Shown here in pieces: positions 10,925 through 22,762 of a stretch of DNA of 64,000 nucleotides. Source of the stretch: Tenrec ecaudatus (lineage: Eukaryota; Chordata; Mammalia; Afrosoricida; Tenrecidae); contig NC_134535.1 of NCBI RefSeq assembly GCF_050624435.1, positions 124,111,731 through 124,175,730 on the forward strand, given 5' to 3'. Position 1 is the stretch's first letter. The number at the start of each line of letters is the position of its first letter. Both the position numbers and the translations under genes were made by a program. Below the pieces are notes generated by a model that searched no databases, had not been told where the DNA came from, and saw only the letters and a program-made list of their open reading frames with translations.

Positions 10925-11127
10925 TGAAGCCTTGGTGGCATGGTAGGTTATGAGTTAGGCTTCTAACAGTAAAGTCAGCATTTTGAAACCCCCAGCCTCT
11001 TCATGGAAGAAAGATGAAGATGTCTAGTCTCATAAAGATGTAGTTGCAGACACTCTCAAGGGCAGTCTACCCTGTCCTATAGGGTCGCTTGGCATCGGTT
11101 GCTTACTCAATGGCAGTAAGTCAGCAA
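10925..11127 (+). repeat. AfroSINE
   Basis: GAAGCCTTGGTGGCATGG, ATGGAAGAAAGATGAAG and CTACCCTGTCCTATAGGGTC. Confidence 0.8.
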
Positions 11128-11149
11128 CTGTTAGAAAAGCATGGTGCTA

Positions 11150-11226
11150 CATTATTCTCCCATGGAGCCACTGCTGGGTCTGTAGGTTAGCAGCTGAGCA
11201 CTTAACCATCGTGCTACCAGAGCTCT
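11150..11226 (-). repeat. AfroSINE fragment
   Basis: ATTCTCCCATGGAGCC through GGTTAGCAGCTGAGCAC to CTACCAGAGCTC. Confidence 0.7.
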
Positions 11227-11240
11227 CAGAATCAGGGAGG

Positions 11241-11874
11241 TGCTGGGGTTTTCTAGAGAAACAAAACCAGGACACTAATTATTTTGTAGGTAGATATAGA
11301 TAAATATAGCATGAAGGAATATAGCAGCTAATTAGTCTACACAGCAGTACAGAGGGCTCAGTTCAACTCACTCCCAAGGAACAATTAATAAGTTAATATA
11401 CTGGAAGTCCTTCAACTCACAAGGGCTGCTGGGTCCAAGGTCAAGGAAGCAGACAGCTGAGTCTCCCCTCAGGTTATGCAGGCAGGGTCTACCCACCGGC
11501 AGCAAACAGCAGGGCAGGTCACCAACTGTCAGCAACACAGGAGCTTAGCAAAGCAGGCCCAGATGGGATATCAAACTCAAGCAATGCAAGACGAAAGGAT
11601 CTGACAGCCTCAAGCTCAAGCAGTGTATACACCAGCAGTGTGGTGAAGCAGGTCTCGAAGGAACCTCAAGCTCTAGCAACATGATCCATGGCTCACAAGT
11701 TGAGGCAGAGAACTAGCTAAAGCAGCCACTTGCTGGTCCGATCACCAGAGAGCAAGAGAAAGAGGGGTGGGGCTTGCCAAGCCAATTATCCCTTTGCCCT
11801 CCAATCAAACTGGGACCTTGTTAATCCCACATGTTCCTATTGGCCAGGTTGGCACAATAAACCTACCTATCACA
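11241..11874 (-). mobile_element. LTR (ERVL/MaLR-like), family B
   Basis: On the minus strand it starts TGTGATAGGTAGG and ends CTCTAGAAAACCCCAGCA. It shares GAGAAACAAAACCAGGACAC and ATCCCACATGTTCCTATTGG with the copy at 14.4 kb in the same orientation. No clear 5-bp duplication was found. Confidence 0.7.
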
Positions 11875-11924
11875 AGGGCTAAAATTCAAATAATAAATTC
11901 CCTACTCTTCTTGCTGTGCTGTTC

Positions 11925-12640
11925 TTTTATGTTTTTGCTGTTGTTGTTAGGTATTGTCAAGTCAGTTCTAACTCATAGCAACTCTATGTACAACAGAACA
12001 AAACACTGCCCGGTCCTGCACTGTCCTCACAATTGTTATGTTTGAGCCCATTGTTTCAGTCACTGGGTTTAACCACCTCATCAAGGGTCTTCATCTCTTG
12101 CACTGCCCTTCCACTTTACCAAGTATGACGTCCTCTTCCAGGGATCAGTCTCTCCTGATAACATGTCCAAAGTATGTGAAATGAAGTCTTGCCATCCTCA
12201 CTTCTAAGGCATATTCGGACTGGACCTCTTCCAAGATAGATTTATTTGTTAATTTGCCAGTCCACAGTGTTTGAAATACTCTTTGCCAGCACCATGATTC
12301 AAATGCCCAATCTTATTCAATGTCCAGCTTTCACATGCATTTGAGGTGATTGAAAATATCTTGGCTGGGGTCAGGCTAACCTTAGTTCTCAAAGTGAAAT
12401 CCTTGCTTTTTAGCCCTTTAAAGAAGTTTTGTGCTATAATATGTTGCTTTACTTATTGATTGCTGCTTCCATGAGCATTGATTATGGATTCAAGCAAGAT
12501 GAAATCCTTGACCACTTCAATCTCTTCTCCATTTATCACGAGATTACTATCTATTGGTCCAATTGTAAGGATTTTGGCTTTCTTTACATTGTGTTTTAAT
12601 CCATATGGAAGGCAGCACTCTGTTCTTCACCAGCAAGTGC
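11925..12640 (-). mobile_element. RTE LINE fragment
   Basis: A minus-strand RTE 3' part: a GTTGTTGTT tail, ACTCATAGCAACTCTATG, then C-terminal region sequence to CATATGGAAGGCAGC at 12609. It corresponds to the + strand element at 51.4-52.5 kb. Confidence 0.85.
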
Positions 12641-12661
12641 TGTATTAGAAGTAGTCTTTAT

Positions 12662-13708
12662 TAACAGTTTTATTGGCATATGATTCGCATATCATATAAT
12701 TAATGATGTAATACAACATATCAATGGCTTAAACATACTGAAAAGAACTGTGCAGTCATCACTGATGATCAATTTTAGAACACTTTCTCCATGTTCAGGT
12801 TCACAATCCTCAGTATTCGCTCCCATTTCCCCACAACGTCCCCAAAGAACGTAGTTTTTAAAGCTTGTCACAAATGTTCCAGTTCTTTCTCTCTCTGGGA
12901 ACATATTATAGCATGGGTCAATCTACCATAATCACGTTTACAACAATCTCGGTCGGATAGTAAAGCTGTCGAGTCCCTTGCCAGTGGCCAGAAGGGATCT
13001 GCCCAGAAGCTTAATCTGACTAGAGTCTGCAGATGGATTTCAGGCTCCCTTTGTCCTCCATCCTCCTTCTTTTCTAACACTCTGAACTTTACCCAGGGGC
13101 AAATGCTGCCCTTTTGATCTTAAATGGTTCATAACATAGAGGTGAATTCAATTCCAAGCCTGAAGATTGAGGCCTATAGTCTTGGGGGTTCCACCAGTCT
13201 CTATCTGAGCAGTAAGCCCATGATTTGGAGTTCACGTTCTCCTTTTTCTCCCACTGTCTCTGGGACCTTCCAATAGCATCCTTTTCAGAGTGGTCGTAGT
13301 AGCAATGGTAGTGGTAGTGGACAGACACCATCTAGTTCTGGTCTCAGGATTGTGAAGACTGATGGTCCTTTAATCTATTGGACCAATTGTTTCCATGCAT
13401 CGTTTCTTTCTTTTTTTTTTTTTTTTTTACCACTCTTTTGTCTTTTGGTTAGGGAGAGACTAATAATAGCTTCTTAGGTGGCTGCCCACAAGTTATTAAG
13501 ATCCCATTCACTGTGTGCACTGTTAGGATATAGAACATTGCCCTTGTAAACTATGTTATGTCAGTTTACTTTGGTATCCCCCAAAACTATGACCTGGATT
13601 CCCCAAGTCCAACAACCCATTGCCATAAGGTATTTGGTTATGTCCAAGAAGTTTTCATAACTCTGTCTCCTGTATGCTACACCACATTCATGGATAATTT
13701 TAATTTTG

Positions 13709-13748
<40 letters not shown>

Positions 13749-14155
13749 TCTCTATATCCTCTCTCTATTTATTATCCTGTATATATTAAAAGTAAATACA
13801 TAAAAAATTTGAAGTAAATATGTCATCTTCTGTCAAACTTATATAGTCATAAGTATACTCTCCCTCTCCCACCTGTTCTGCGTGGGTGTCTATCCTAGCA
13901 TCTACTTATAGATCCCCACTGTAGCAAGACTGTGTATGTGACAGTATTTACCTCTGTTGGCTTTAACTCTGTCAACCCCCCTAGTGTTTTCTCCTGCCTC
14001 CATCATTTCTCCCCTAGCCTTCCTCTGATTGTGTAGTGCCTTCCCCTTCACTCAAGTTATCACCTGTCTACTCTGTAACTCATTACTTCCCCTCCTTCCC
14101 TTCCTTTTGAACCCTAGCGGATCCCAAACTCATGAAATGTTCCTTTTGTCTAGAG
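12662..14155 (-). mobile_element. Older L1 3'UTR (relative of the main family)
   Basis: The left end (TTTTATTGGCATATGATTCGC) looks like an L1 3' terminus. The right part contains GGTGGCTGCCCACAAG and TTAAGATCCCA, a diverged counterpart of the module in the main family. Pyrimidine-rich spacers fill the rest. A (AT)n tract lies at 13710-13746 and a T run near 13410. Confidence 0.5.
13710..13746. repeat. (AT)n microsatellite
   Basis: About 18 uninterrupted AT units within an old L1 3'UTR. Confidence 0.95.
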
Positions 14156-14165
14156 TAACTTAAAA

Positions 14166-14210
14166 GGAGCCTGGTGGTGTCATGGTTATATTCGGGTGGG
14201 TGATAGGGTT
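14166..14210 (+). repeat. AfroSINE 5' fragment
   Basis: GGAGCCTGGTGGTGTCATGG, the first ~40 bp of the SINE only. Confidence 0.5.
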
Positions 14211-14426
14211 TTGGTTTTTTTTTGACTCGACACAATGTATTCACAATTAATTATGTGCATGAAAATTACAATGGATTGCAATACCCTTCTTCCAGTCACA
14301 GCTCTGATTAGTCAATTAAAAGAAAGTCTCCCCAGGAGTATGGCCTGATTCCTATATAAGTGGATGCTGTAGAAAAGCTTGATTGCTTTTTGTTGAGTTA
14401 ATACATATATAATATCATTCCATGCG

Positions 14427-15044
14427 TGTTAGACAGGGTTCTCTAGAGAAACAAAACCAGGACACTTATGGTTATCCATATATATGAGGCGAAGTTTATA
14501 CAGTGAGAAGAAATGTAACAGCTAATTCGTCCATACAGCAATATAGAGGGCTCAGTTCAACTCACTTATGTGGAACAGTTAATATACTGGAAATTCTTAG
14601 ACTCATGTGGGCTTCCAGGTCCAAGGTCATGGAGGCAGACAGTGGAGTCCTCCCTTGGGCAATGCAGGCAGTCTGCCCACAGGCAGCAACAGCAAAGTGG
14701 GTCAATAAGAGTCAGTAACTCAATGCAGGCCCGGATGGGCCCCACCAGCAACAGGACCCACCAGCCTCAAGCTCAAGTGCTGTACACACCAAAGCAGGTC
14801 TAGAAGGAGCCTAAAGCTCTGGTGACATGGTTCACAAATAGTGTAGCAACACACAAGTTGAGACAGAGAACTAGCTAAATCAGCAGTGCTGGTCGGATCA
14901 CCTGAGAGCGAGAGGTGGTGGGGGGAGGGGGGACGCACAGGCCTTGCCAAGCCATTTATCTCTTTGCCCTCCAATCAAACTGTGACCTTATTAATCCCAC
15001 ATGTTCCTATTGGCCTGGTGGGCACAATAAGCCTAACTATCACA
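14427..15044 (-). mobile_element. LTR (ERVL/MaLR-like), family B
   Basis: On the minus strand it starts TGTGATAGTTAGGC and ends CCCTGTCTAACA. The 618-bp length agrees with the 11.2-kb copy. A GGGG-rich tract lies near 14917. Confidence 0.75.
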
Positions 15045-15098
15045 GCATAGTTCAATCAGTATTATACATTAAGCAGTATTGTACAACTGCTATTAAAT

Positions 15099-15136
15099 AT
15101 GTATATATATATATACACACACACACACACATATAT
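15099..15136. repeat. (TA)n(CA)n microsatellite
   Basis: TATATA units pass into about eight CA units and back to TATATA. Confidence 0.9.
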
Positions 15137-15159
15137 ACTTCACTGTATTTGCTTTGCTA

Positions 15160-15345
15160 GTGAACCCAATTTAAGACATGCTCCTAACCTCAAAGCTCAC
15201 AGCTCAAACCTACCTGCAGCTCTGCAGCAGAGAGATGGGCCTATCGGCTTCCGCACAAGCTTAGTTGCAGAAGCCCTAAGGAGCAGTCCTACAGGGCTGT
15301 GACGAGTAGAAATTGATTCTACCTATAGGGTTGCGATGAGTAGAA
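15160..15345 (+). repeat. AfroSINE, diverged
   Basis: CTAACCTCAAAGCTCACAGC, GCAGAGAGATGGGCC and TATAGGGTTGCGATGAGTAG, the last unit partly duplicated. Confidence 0.6.
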
Positions 15346-16725
15346 TTGATTCTAGAACTATAGGTTGTGTATGGTAACTTGAAAAGAGATCTAATACCCA
15401 ATAATCTTACACATCTAGAAAAATAAAATGGAATATCAGTAGAATGTGTTGATTATTGCATTAGACTGAATTTGACAAAGGGTTTTATGAAAGACAAGAG
15501 CTCAGCAAAGAACCAGTTAGTTTACAAACGTCATTAAAAGGAAATAAAGAGAATCCAGAAACGTGGAGACTTATAAGGGTTGCTGGAGGCAATTGTAGGA
15601 GGAAGCTTTGGAATAGCAAAGGTTAGTTAGGCTTCAACTTTGTAACAAAGGCCAAATGGAGGATAGGTAAGGTTTTGCCCAGCAAATTCTTCCAGTTAGA
15701 TGAAAAGGCATAACCAAAGCTTAATAGGCCCAAAGTGTGCGCATTTAAGTACAGCAAGGGGGAAATCTTAAGGAAATTATAGGCTTACCTGTCAACACAT
15801 GGCAAGGGTAAAATAGCTAAGCTGACTGAGTTATGCTTATTTCATCTGATAAGAATAAAAGCGATAAATCAACACAATCTTGCAACCGTGAACCCCGTTT
15901 AAGAAAGCTGTGTTTACTGAGGATTTAGAATGACTTTGGGGCTCTAATCTTAGGTGGGCAATGAAAAGAGGGAAGGCAGCGGAAGAAAGATTGCCGCCGA
16001 GTCCATCCTAACCACAGCATGTCTCGGGAAAACAGCCGATCTTCCCCCAAAGGTTCCCAAGGCTTTGGTGTTTACGCGACACGCTGCCATGTATTTCTCC
16101 CAGAGCACCTGAGCCACCAGGACTTTGGCAATGGACGCGCTACACAACCACCTGCTCAGCTGTCTAATGACCTCTTCAGATACAGCCAAAAGAACCTCTC
16201 AGCCGTCAGCCAAGGCCACAAAGAACATGAACTGGGAACAAAACTGAGCCCCAAATAAGGACTTTCTTGATGGGAACTCCCAGGGTAGGAGACTCTCTGA
16301 ACATTTGTTCAGAATTTTGGAATTGCTACAGTTGTTTGATACTTTGGATTTCACTTTCTCTTTTGGGAGTCATCTATCCCCATTCCACCCTTGCAAGTCA
16401 ATGTTCTAAGGGGAGGAATGTGCAGAGAACGGTCTTTTTTCATCTCCACATCAAAAGCAGCACATCTGGGCCTGTCACAAATGCTACTGAGCATCATTGG
16501 GGCTCATGTGTCACCCATCAATTCTGGACTTTGAATTTGCTTCTACAAATGGGTGGGATTTTCAGGGTGGGTATATTTTACGTACAGGCAGGAGAAGGAT
16601 CCTAATATTGAGTAATGATAAGGGTGGATTGGGGTTTTATTTAGTAATAAAAAGGGCAAATTTGGGTTTTCACAAACATTCTACCTTATCTCTTGGGCAC
16701 CAAATAAATTGTACGTCCCCATACA
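15346..16725. other. Unassigned intergenic stretch
   Basis: Nothing convincing. The segment 15950-16260 is locally GC-richer with overlapping short open frames on both strands (about 79 residues each), but neither resembles a family I know. Confidence 0.4.
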
Positions 16726-16727
16726 TT

Positions 16728-17085
16728 TAATGGTGCTGGGGGAGAGTGGCGGTAAACATTGGACTGCTAACTGCAAGGTCGAAAGTTCAACTCCACCAGT
16801 GATTTTCTGGGAGAAAGATGAGGGTATCTGCTCCAGATAAGATTTATAGTCAGGGGAGCGAGGAGGGAGGGAAAAAAAAAAAGAGGACCCGATGCAGAGG
16901 GCTTAAGTGGAGAGCAAATGCTTTGAAAATGATGAGGGCAAAGAATGTACAGATGTGCTTTATACAATTGATGTATGTATATGTATGAATTGTGATAAGA
17001 GTTGTATGAGCCCCTAATAAAATGTAAACAAAAATTGTTTTTTTAAGATTTACAGTCATGGAAACCCTATAGAGGGCCTATATAA
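16728..17085 (+). repeat. AfroSINE split by an L1 tail
   Basis: TGGACTGCTAACTGCAAGGTC and GGGAGAAAGATGAGGG lie left of the L1 copy. CATGGAAACCCTATAGAGGG resumes at 17056. Confidence 0.75.
16853..17044 (+). mobile_element. Short L1 3'UTR copy in an AfroSINE
   Basis: The last 0.19 kb of the L1 3'UTR, ending GTATGAGCCCCTAATAAAATG plus a T/A-rich tail. Flanking duplications AAGATTTATAGTCA and AAGATTTACAGTCA (16839-16852, 17045-17058) mark the insertion. Confidence 0.88.
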
Positions 17086-17289
17086 GTTGGTGTGTGTTTA
17101 TGTTACCCATTTGAAGTGAAATGTAGCCATTGGACTCTTGTAGAAGATCTGAGAGCTCGTGTGGAATCTACCACATTCACGATGTTCCTTTAATAATTCA
17201 AAAAAGGTTCACATACACAAATATATATGCATACATATACACACATAATAAGAACATGTATCTATATAAATGGGTTTGTGTTTATAGAC

Positions 17290-17372
17290 ATGCTCTTCTT
17301 GTTAGGTGCCATTGAGCCATGGCTACCCTATATACAATAGCATGAACCACTGCCCAGCCCTGTGCAATGAGA
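17290..17372 (-). mobile_element. RTE 3' end fragment
   Basis: TTGTTAGGTGCCATTGAGCC and CACTGCCCAGCCCTGTGC are the reverse of the RTE 3' terminus. Confidence 0.6.
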
Positions 17373-18150
17373 TATCACTCAACAGTAAATAGAAAGGAAG
17401 TATGATACAAGCTGCAACAGGAATGGACTTTGAAATTGTCGATTTAAGTGAAGGAAAGCATACACAAGACCACATACTGTGTAGTCGCGATTATACGAAA
17501 TGTCCTCAATAGACAAACCTACGGAGGTAGAAAGTAGGTTAGTGGTTGCCAGGAGCTGGGGGGTGGGGGGTTGTCTCCCCCAAAGGCCTGCCTAGTGAAA
17601 ATCAGCGGGCAGGGTCACAATAAATGGGTTTCGAGGAAGTAAGGCACCCATCAGACACCAATGGGAAAACACCTAGGCACCGAGATGTGACATCACACAG
17701 GTCAACTTAAACTCAGCCAATAAGGTCGGCCAGTACCCTCGACCACGCCCCCTCCAGTAATGCTGGAGGGGAACAAAGGCAGGGCCCAAGGGCCGCTTTC
17801 TCTCTGGCCTCTGGGGGTTTCCTGTTCTCGGTTCCTTACCAGCATGTCGGTGGTTTGGCGCTCTTTTCTGGTATTCTTTTCAAGGGGTTTTACTGCTTGG
17901 CTGTCACCGAGGCCCCACAAAGCCTTGCAGGCTTTCCAGAAATAGTGTGCACTCTGGGAAACTGTAATAGCTGAAACTTTCCTTTCCCACATAAAAGTTA
18001 CTTGGATTTACAAAGGGGCTTCTTTCAATGCTGCTAATCAAGAACCGAGGTACACCACCCCAGAAACCTAACAGGAGGGCTGGCGACCCATACTGGATTT
18101 ATTTTAGGGGTACCGAAAATGTTCCGGAAGGAATTCGTGGTAATGACTAC
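17373..18150 (+). mobile_element. Ancient L1 3' end, split by an LTR
   Basis: The segment 17373-17571 matches the ORF2 end and 3'UTR of old eutherian L1 (GTGAAGGAAAGCATACACAAG, GAAAGTAGGTTAGTGGTTGCC). The segment 18074-18150 resumes it (GGTACCGAAAATGTTCCGG). A solo LTR lies between. Confidence 0.7.
17572..18073 (+). mobile_element. Solo LTR in an old L1
   Basis: A 502-bp element from TGTCTCCCCCAAAGG to AGAAACCTAACA. It contains a CCAAT box (17717) and a GC-rich downstream half. The flanking L1 sequence resumes directly after it, so it is solitary. Its last ~60 bp (CAAGAACCGAGGTA, AGAAACCTAA) match the element at 19.6 kb. Confidence 0.65.
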
Positions 18151-18439
18151 AGACTCCTGGTGATCTAATGTGCTGTGAAGTAGAATTGCCCCATAGAATG
18201 TTTTTCTCCCTGTAGAAGTTTCTTGGCCCCTATCTTTACAGAAGCAAATCTCCAGGCCTTACCTCTGCAGTGTGGCTGAGTGTATTCAAACCTCTAACAT
18301 TTAAGTTACTAGGAAAACAAATTGTTTTTGGTACATGGCAAAAAGGGATCACTGTGAGTCAGCACCAACTCCCTGGCAACTGATTAATCATTGCAGAAGT
18401 TTGTTATGACTCTATAACCCACTTACTTAAAAATTTTTA

Positions 18440-19425
18440 AAATAATCAACTTAAAGCAAAAAGATGTGTCACAAAGTGGGAGAAGGTATTTGTATATGTA
18501 CTATAGCCCAAAACAGCTCAACCAGAATATATTAAGAACTAGAAATTAAAAAGAAAAATGAAGCAGAAATAAGAAAGGTAATCTGGCAACCTAAAAGAAA
18601 ACCAGGAAAAAGCACATCACCAAACAAAGCAGCCACACAATGAAAAAATATGCTCAAAGTTTCTCAATGTTGTTAGTAAGCAAATAAAAATTTAAGTTAA
18701 AAACTTGATGAGATACTGTGAGAAATAAACAGGCTGGAAGCAAATAGTCAAGTAGTTACTAAATAACCTACCTGGGAACCAGTTGATAGCCACTTAGTCA
18801 AAGACAGTTCACGAGAGCTCCACACCTGGAGTATGGATGTGGGAACCTGGTGACTTGGGAACCGGTGAATCAAGAAAGGGGGAGGGGAGAGGAAACCTGC
18901 TTGAGGGTTTGGGGGAGGAGGGCCAATAGGCAACTCTTAGAAAAGATTGTTAACCCCATAGTACTCGGCACATGAGGAATCTGGGAAGAGAGCTTTTGAA
19001 CAAGGGGATAAAATGCTTTTGGAGGAGCTAAGAAGAGAGCCCCCTTCTTACCCCATTTGTCTCTGAGCTTGGGTGCCCGGGATTGCAAAATCAAACCATA
19101 AATGCCTCTCCCTAAAGTAAGCACAGATTGGCTTTTTAAAGTATTTTGTCAGTTAAAATCATGTGATAGGTCATTGGCATGTTCTTATGGAATAAGGCCA
19201 TTGTGGTAAGGCCCCTGTCAGGAGTTTATCTGATCAGCCAGTTGCCAAAAGGAACCGATCCATGTGGAGGATTTGGACAGTTTCTCACAATATCATTACA
19301 CATCCACCAAACTAGCTAAAAATTTGAAAATCTGATAGTTCCAAACCTTGGAATATGATTCTCTTACTCCAATCTAATGGTGGGGGTATACGTTGTTAAA
19401 CATTTGGGGAAATAAATTTGGCGTT
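18440..19425 (+). mobile_element. Ancient L1 ORF2 fragment, split by an LTR
   Basis: The segments 18440-18716 and 19290-19425 match the distal ORF2 nucleotide sequence (TGAAAAAATATGCTCAAAG, then CACATCCACCAAACTAGC and TTGAAAATCTGATAG). An LTR sits between GATGAGATAC and ATATCATTACAC. The reading frame is badly decayed. Confidence 0.7.
18717..19289. mobile_element. Solo LTR-like element in an old L1
   Basis: A 573-bp insertion with inverted ends TGTGAGAAA and TTTCTCACA that interrupts an L1 ORF2 remnant. The flanks GATAC and ATATC are compatible with a decayed 5-bp duplication. No coding sequence was seen. Confidence 0.65.
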
Positions 19426-19429
19426 GTTG

Positions 19430-19625
19430 GATGATGTTAGTTGAGCTGGTTCAAATTTGTAATAATCCTATGTACAACAGAATGAAACCCTGCTCAGACC
19501 TGGATTATGCTCACAATTGTTATGTTTGAACCCATTGGTGCAGCCACTGTGTCAAATTCAGCTAATCAAAAGTCATCCTCGTTTTCACTGCCCTTCTACT
19601 TTACCAAGCATGATCTTCTTCTCCA
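19430..19625 (-). mobile_element. RTE 3' fragment
   Basis: Contains CTATGTACAACAGAATGAAAC, CACAATTGTTATGTTTGAACC and a CTTTACCAAGCATGATCTTC stretch of the RTE 3' region. Confidence 0.75.
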
Positions 19626-19630
19626 GGTAT

Positions 19631-19878
19631 TAGGTTTCTCCAGTGGGAAATACCTCGGTTCTTGGCATCGCAGGAGAAAGAATTCACACCGAAGCCTGCT
19701 TTGTGATCCAAGTGGGTTTTTATAAAGGGCAAAAGAAGTTTCGGGTTTTACAATCACGAAACACGTGCAAACTTGTGGGACTACACGCCCACAAATGGTA
19801 GCCTGAGGCCAGGGAGCCCATGGCACAGGCCAAGCAGAAGGGTGAGGAAGAAGAGGGAGAGGTACTCTCCATGGTGCA
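19631..19878 (-). mobile_element. Short LTR, related to 17572-18073
   Basis: On the minus strand it ends CCAAGAACCGAGGTATT and GGAGAAACCTA, matching the end of the 17.6-kb LTR. The flanks GGTAT (19626-19630, 19879-19883) form a 5-bp duplication. At 248 bp it is probably internally deleted. Confidence 0.5.
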
Positions 19879-19915
19879 GGTATTTGAAGCCTTTGGCTGG
19901 GAGGTGTGGTCAAAG

Positions 19916-20120
19916 GTATTATGGTATCAAGGTTAAACTTTGGGCTGATAATCACAAAGTCAGTAGTTGGAAACCACCAGTGACTGTATGGGAGAACAAT
20001 GAGATTCTCTACACCCTTGAAGAGTTGCAGTCTCAGAAACCCACAAGGACAATTCTGCCCTGCCCTGTAGAGTCACTGAGTCAACATCGACTCGATGGCA
20101 GTGCGTTTGTTTTTTGTTTT
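19916..20120 (+). repeat. AfroSINE
   Basis: AGTCAGTAGTTGGAAACCACC, CAGTCTCAGAAACCCAC and TCAACATCGACTCGATGGC. Confidence 0.87.
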
Positions 20121-20335
20121 GTTTTGGTACCATGCAGCCAGGTTAAGGTAGAAGCTCCAGATCCAATTCTGTAAGCTATTAAAATCTACGATGTTTTATG
20201 TATCTCCTTATGTAATGGTCCTTTCCCTACCTCCGTAGTCTAGCCTGTGACAGTGATGTATTGATGTACCACCAGTCAGGATCTCATGGCTATTTTTTTG
20301 TCCCCTAATTATGTATAATCCATTCCATGGCTGGG

Positions 20336-21550
20336 AGCAACAAGTGATCTAAAATCAATAGTGAGGAGGGCATAGGATGCCTGGTGGGGCTTGATCAAGG
20401 GCAATGTAGTCAAGAGGAATTACTGAAACCCAAATGAAGGCCAAACATGATAGTGGGACAAGCGGAAAGTAAAAGAAAATAGAGGAAAGAACTAGGAGGC
20501 AAAGGGCATTTATAGAGGTCTAAATATAGGCATGTACATATGTAAATACATTTATATACAACGATGGGGAAATAGATCTATGTACACAGATTTATTTGTT
20601 AAGTATTAAGGTAGCAGATGGACATTGGGCCTCTACTCAAGTATACTCCCTCAATGCAAGAGCACTTTGTTCTAATAACCTGGTACTCTCCGACAGAATT
20701 GCTGAAAAGAAAATGGGTACGTAAGCAAATGTGGTGAAGAAAGCTGATGGTACCCAGCTATCAAAATATATAGTGTTTGGGGTCTTAAAAGCTTGAAGAT
20801 ATACAAGTGACCATCTAGCTGAGAAGCAACAAAGTTCACATGGAGGAAGCACACCAGCTATATGATCATGAGGTGTTGATGGGATCAGATATCAGACATC
20901 AAAGATCCAGAACAAAAAAATCATATCAATATGAATGAGGGGGAGCGCGGAGTTGAGACCCAAGACCCATCTGTAGACAGTTGGTTATCGCCTTACAGAA
21001 GGGTCACAAGAAAGAGATGAGCCAATCAGGATGCAATATAGCAATGAGGAAACATACAGTTTCCTCTAGTTCTTTAATGCTCCCACCCTGCCATTATCAT
21101 GACCCCAATTCTACCTTACATATCTGGCTAGACCAGAGCATGTACACTGGTACAGATAGCAGCTTGAAACAGAGGGAAATCGGGACAGATAACCCCCTCA
21201 GGAGTAATAATGAAAGTAGCCAGACCAGAAGGGTCAGAGGTCTGTGGGGGGGGGGGGGGAGGGGAACCGATCACAATGAGCTACATATAACTCCCTCCTA
21301 GGGGAATGGACAAAAGAAAAGTGTGTGAAGGGAGAGATTAGTTAGTGTGAGATATGAAAAAATAATAATTTATAAATTATCAAGGGTTCATGAGGAGGGG
21401 AGGGTGAAATTAGCTGATACCAAGGGCTCAAGTAGAAAGAAAATATTTTGAAAATGTACATATGTACAGATGTGCTTGACACAAGGATGGATGTATGGAT
21501 TGTGGTAAGAGCTGTATGAGCCCCAATAAAATGATTTTTTAAAAGTAAAA
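20336..21550 (+). mobile_element. L1 3'UTR copy
   Basis: A 1.2-kb 5'-truncated copy running from CAACAAGTGATCTAAAATC to GAGCCCCAATAAAATGATT. It has a single module (20690-20900). A long G run lies at 21246-21260. It adjoins an older L1 fragment on its right. Confidence 0.85.
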
Positions 21551-21559
21551 TAAAATACA

Positions 21560-21875
21560 GTAAAGAAAAATAATGAATTATACGCAGCAACACAGATGAA
21601 TCTTAAAAAACTAATCTTAAATTGCTCAGGAGAATAGATATTGCCTAACTCAATATATATCATGTTCAAAGCCAGGCAGATCTCAACTGCCAGGTTTGGA
21701 AATGGGTGCTAGGGCACAACTATGAGGCAAAACAAGCCCGTGATTGCAGGTAATACCAACATAGTAGTTACCTCTGTGGGCTGGACTGTCAGGAGGAGGC
21801 GGTACCGTGGGCCTCTGAGAAGGACAAACATCTATTTCTAGATAAAGGGATTTGTTTTGTCCATGTCCCCTTTAC
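21560..21875 (+). mobile_element. Ancient L1 3' end
   Basis: Matches the ORF2 end/3'UTR of old L1 (GAATTATACGCAGCAACACAG, GTAGTTACCTCTGTGGGCTGG). Confidence 0.6.
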
Positions 21876-22159
21876 AACCACTTAGATTGATATTTAGGCA
21901 ATTTCCAATTTAGAAAAGATTTTTAAAGTAATTTTTTAAAAAGAAAAGGCTTTTCAATAAGGAAAGCCAGAGGTAGAAACCTTTCACCTTTGTGAATGCT
22001 GAGTCTGCTGCATATCAGAGACATTACTGGTGTAGATTTCTTATTTGTTTCTTAACATTTTTGAAGTCACATGGGGGAAATAAATAAATTGTCATATGCC
22101 TAGATAGCATCTCTATGTTTTAATATAAAATTTCAGCATTTACAATATATTTCCTCTAA

Positions 22160-22362
22160 CAAAACCAAACCAAACTCATTGCCATCACGTTGTGCCAACT
22201 CATAGCAACCCTATGGGACAGGGGAGAACTGCCCTTGTGGGTTTGCAAGACTGTAACTCTTTACAGGAGTAGAAAGCCCTCTCTTTCTCCGGAGGAGTGG
22301 CTGATGGTTTGAAAGTGCTGACCTTGTAGTTAGCAACCGGACGGATAACCACTAGGCCATGT
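22160..22362 (-). repeat. AfroSINE
   Basis: A full-length copy from AACCAAACCAAACTCATTGCC to TAACCACTAGGCC. Confidence 0.9.
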
Positions 22363-22762
22363 AAATAAGTTTTGAGACTCAAACATGAAAAGTTAAGTTT
22401 CCTAGTGTATTTTGAAGTTGATATCTAGGATTTATCATCATAAATTTAAATAATTACAATGCATGTAAATGTATGGCAAATTATAAATGCTTATATTACA
22501 TGTTTTTTGTTTTATTTTTCTGGATATGACTTGATATAGACCAGTTTCTCAGATTATTTGCTCAGCATACAGATTATGTTGAAATGACACAACCCTGACA
22601 TGCACTTTTCTCGATTTTAAATCTTGCAGTAGCCCCTTTTGCTGCTCAGTCTCTTGCTCTGTGGATATGTTTCTCATGGTCACAATTAAGTGTTCTGTAA
22701 TTCCTCTTATTTGTAATGTTACACATTTTTTCTTCCTTGAGCTTTTATTATTATTATTGGGA

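Noticed and set aside
18081-18098. TGGCGACCCATACTGGA after an LTR, looking like a tRNA-Arg primer-binding site
   Set aside because: The sequence is better explained as the old L1 3'UTR resuming after a solo LTR (GGTACCGAAAATGTTCC follows in L1 order), and the 7-bp gap is too long for a usual binding site.
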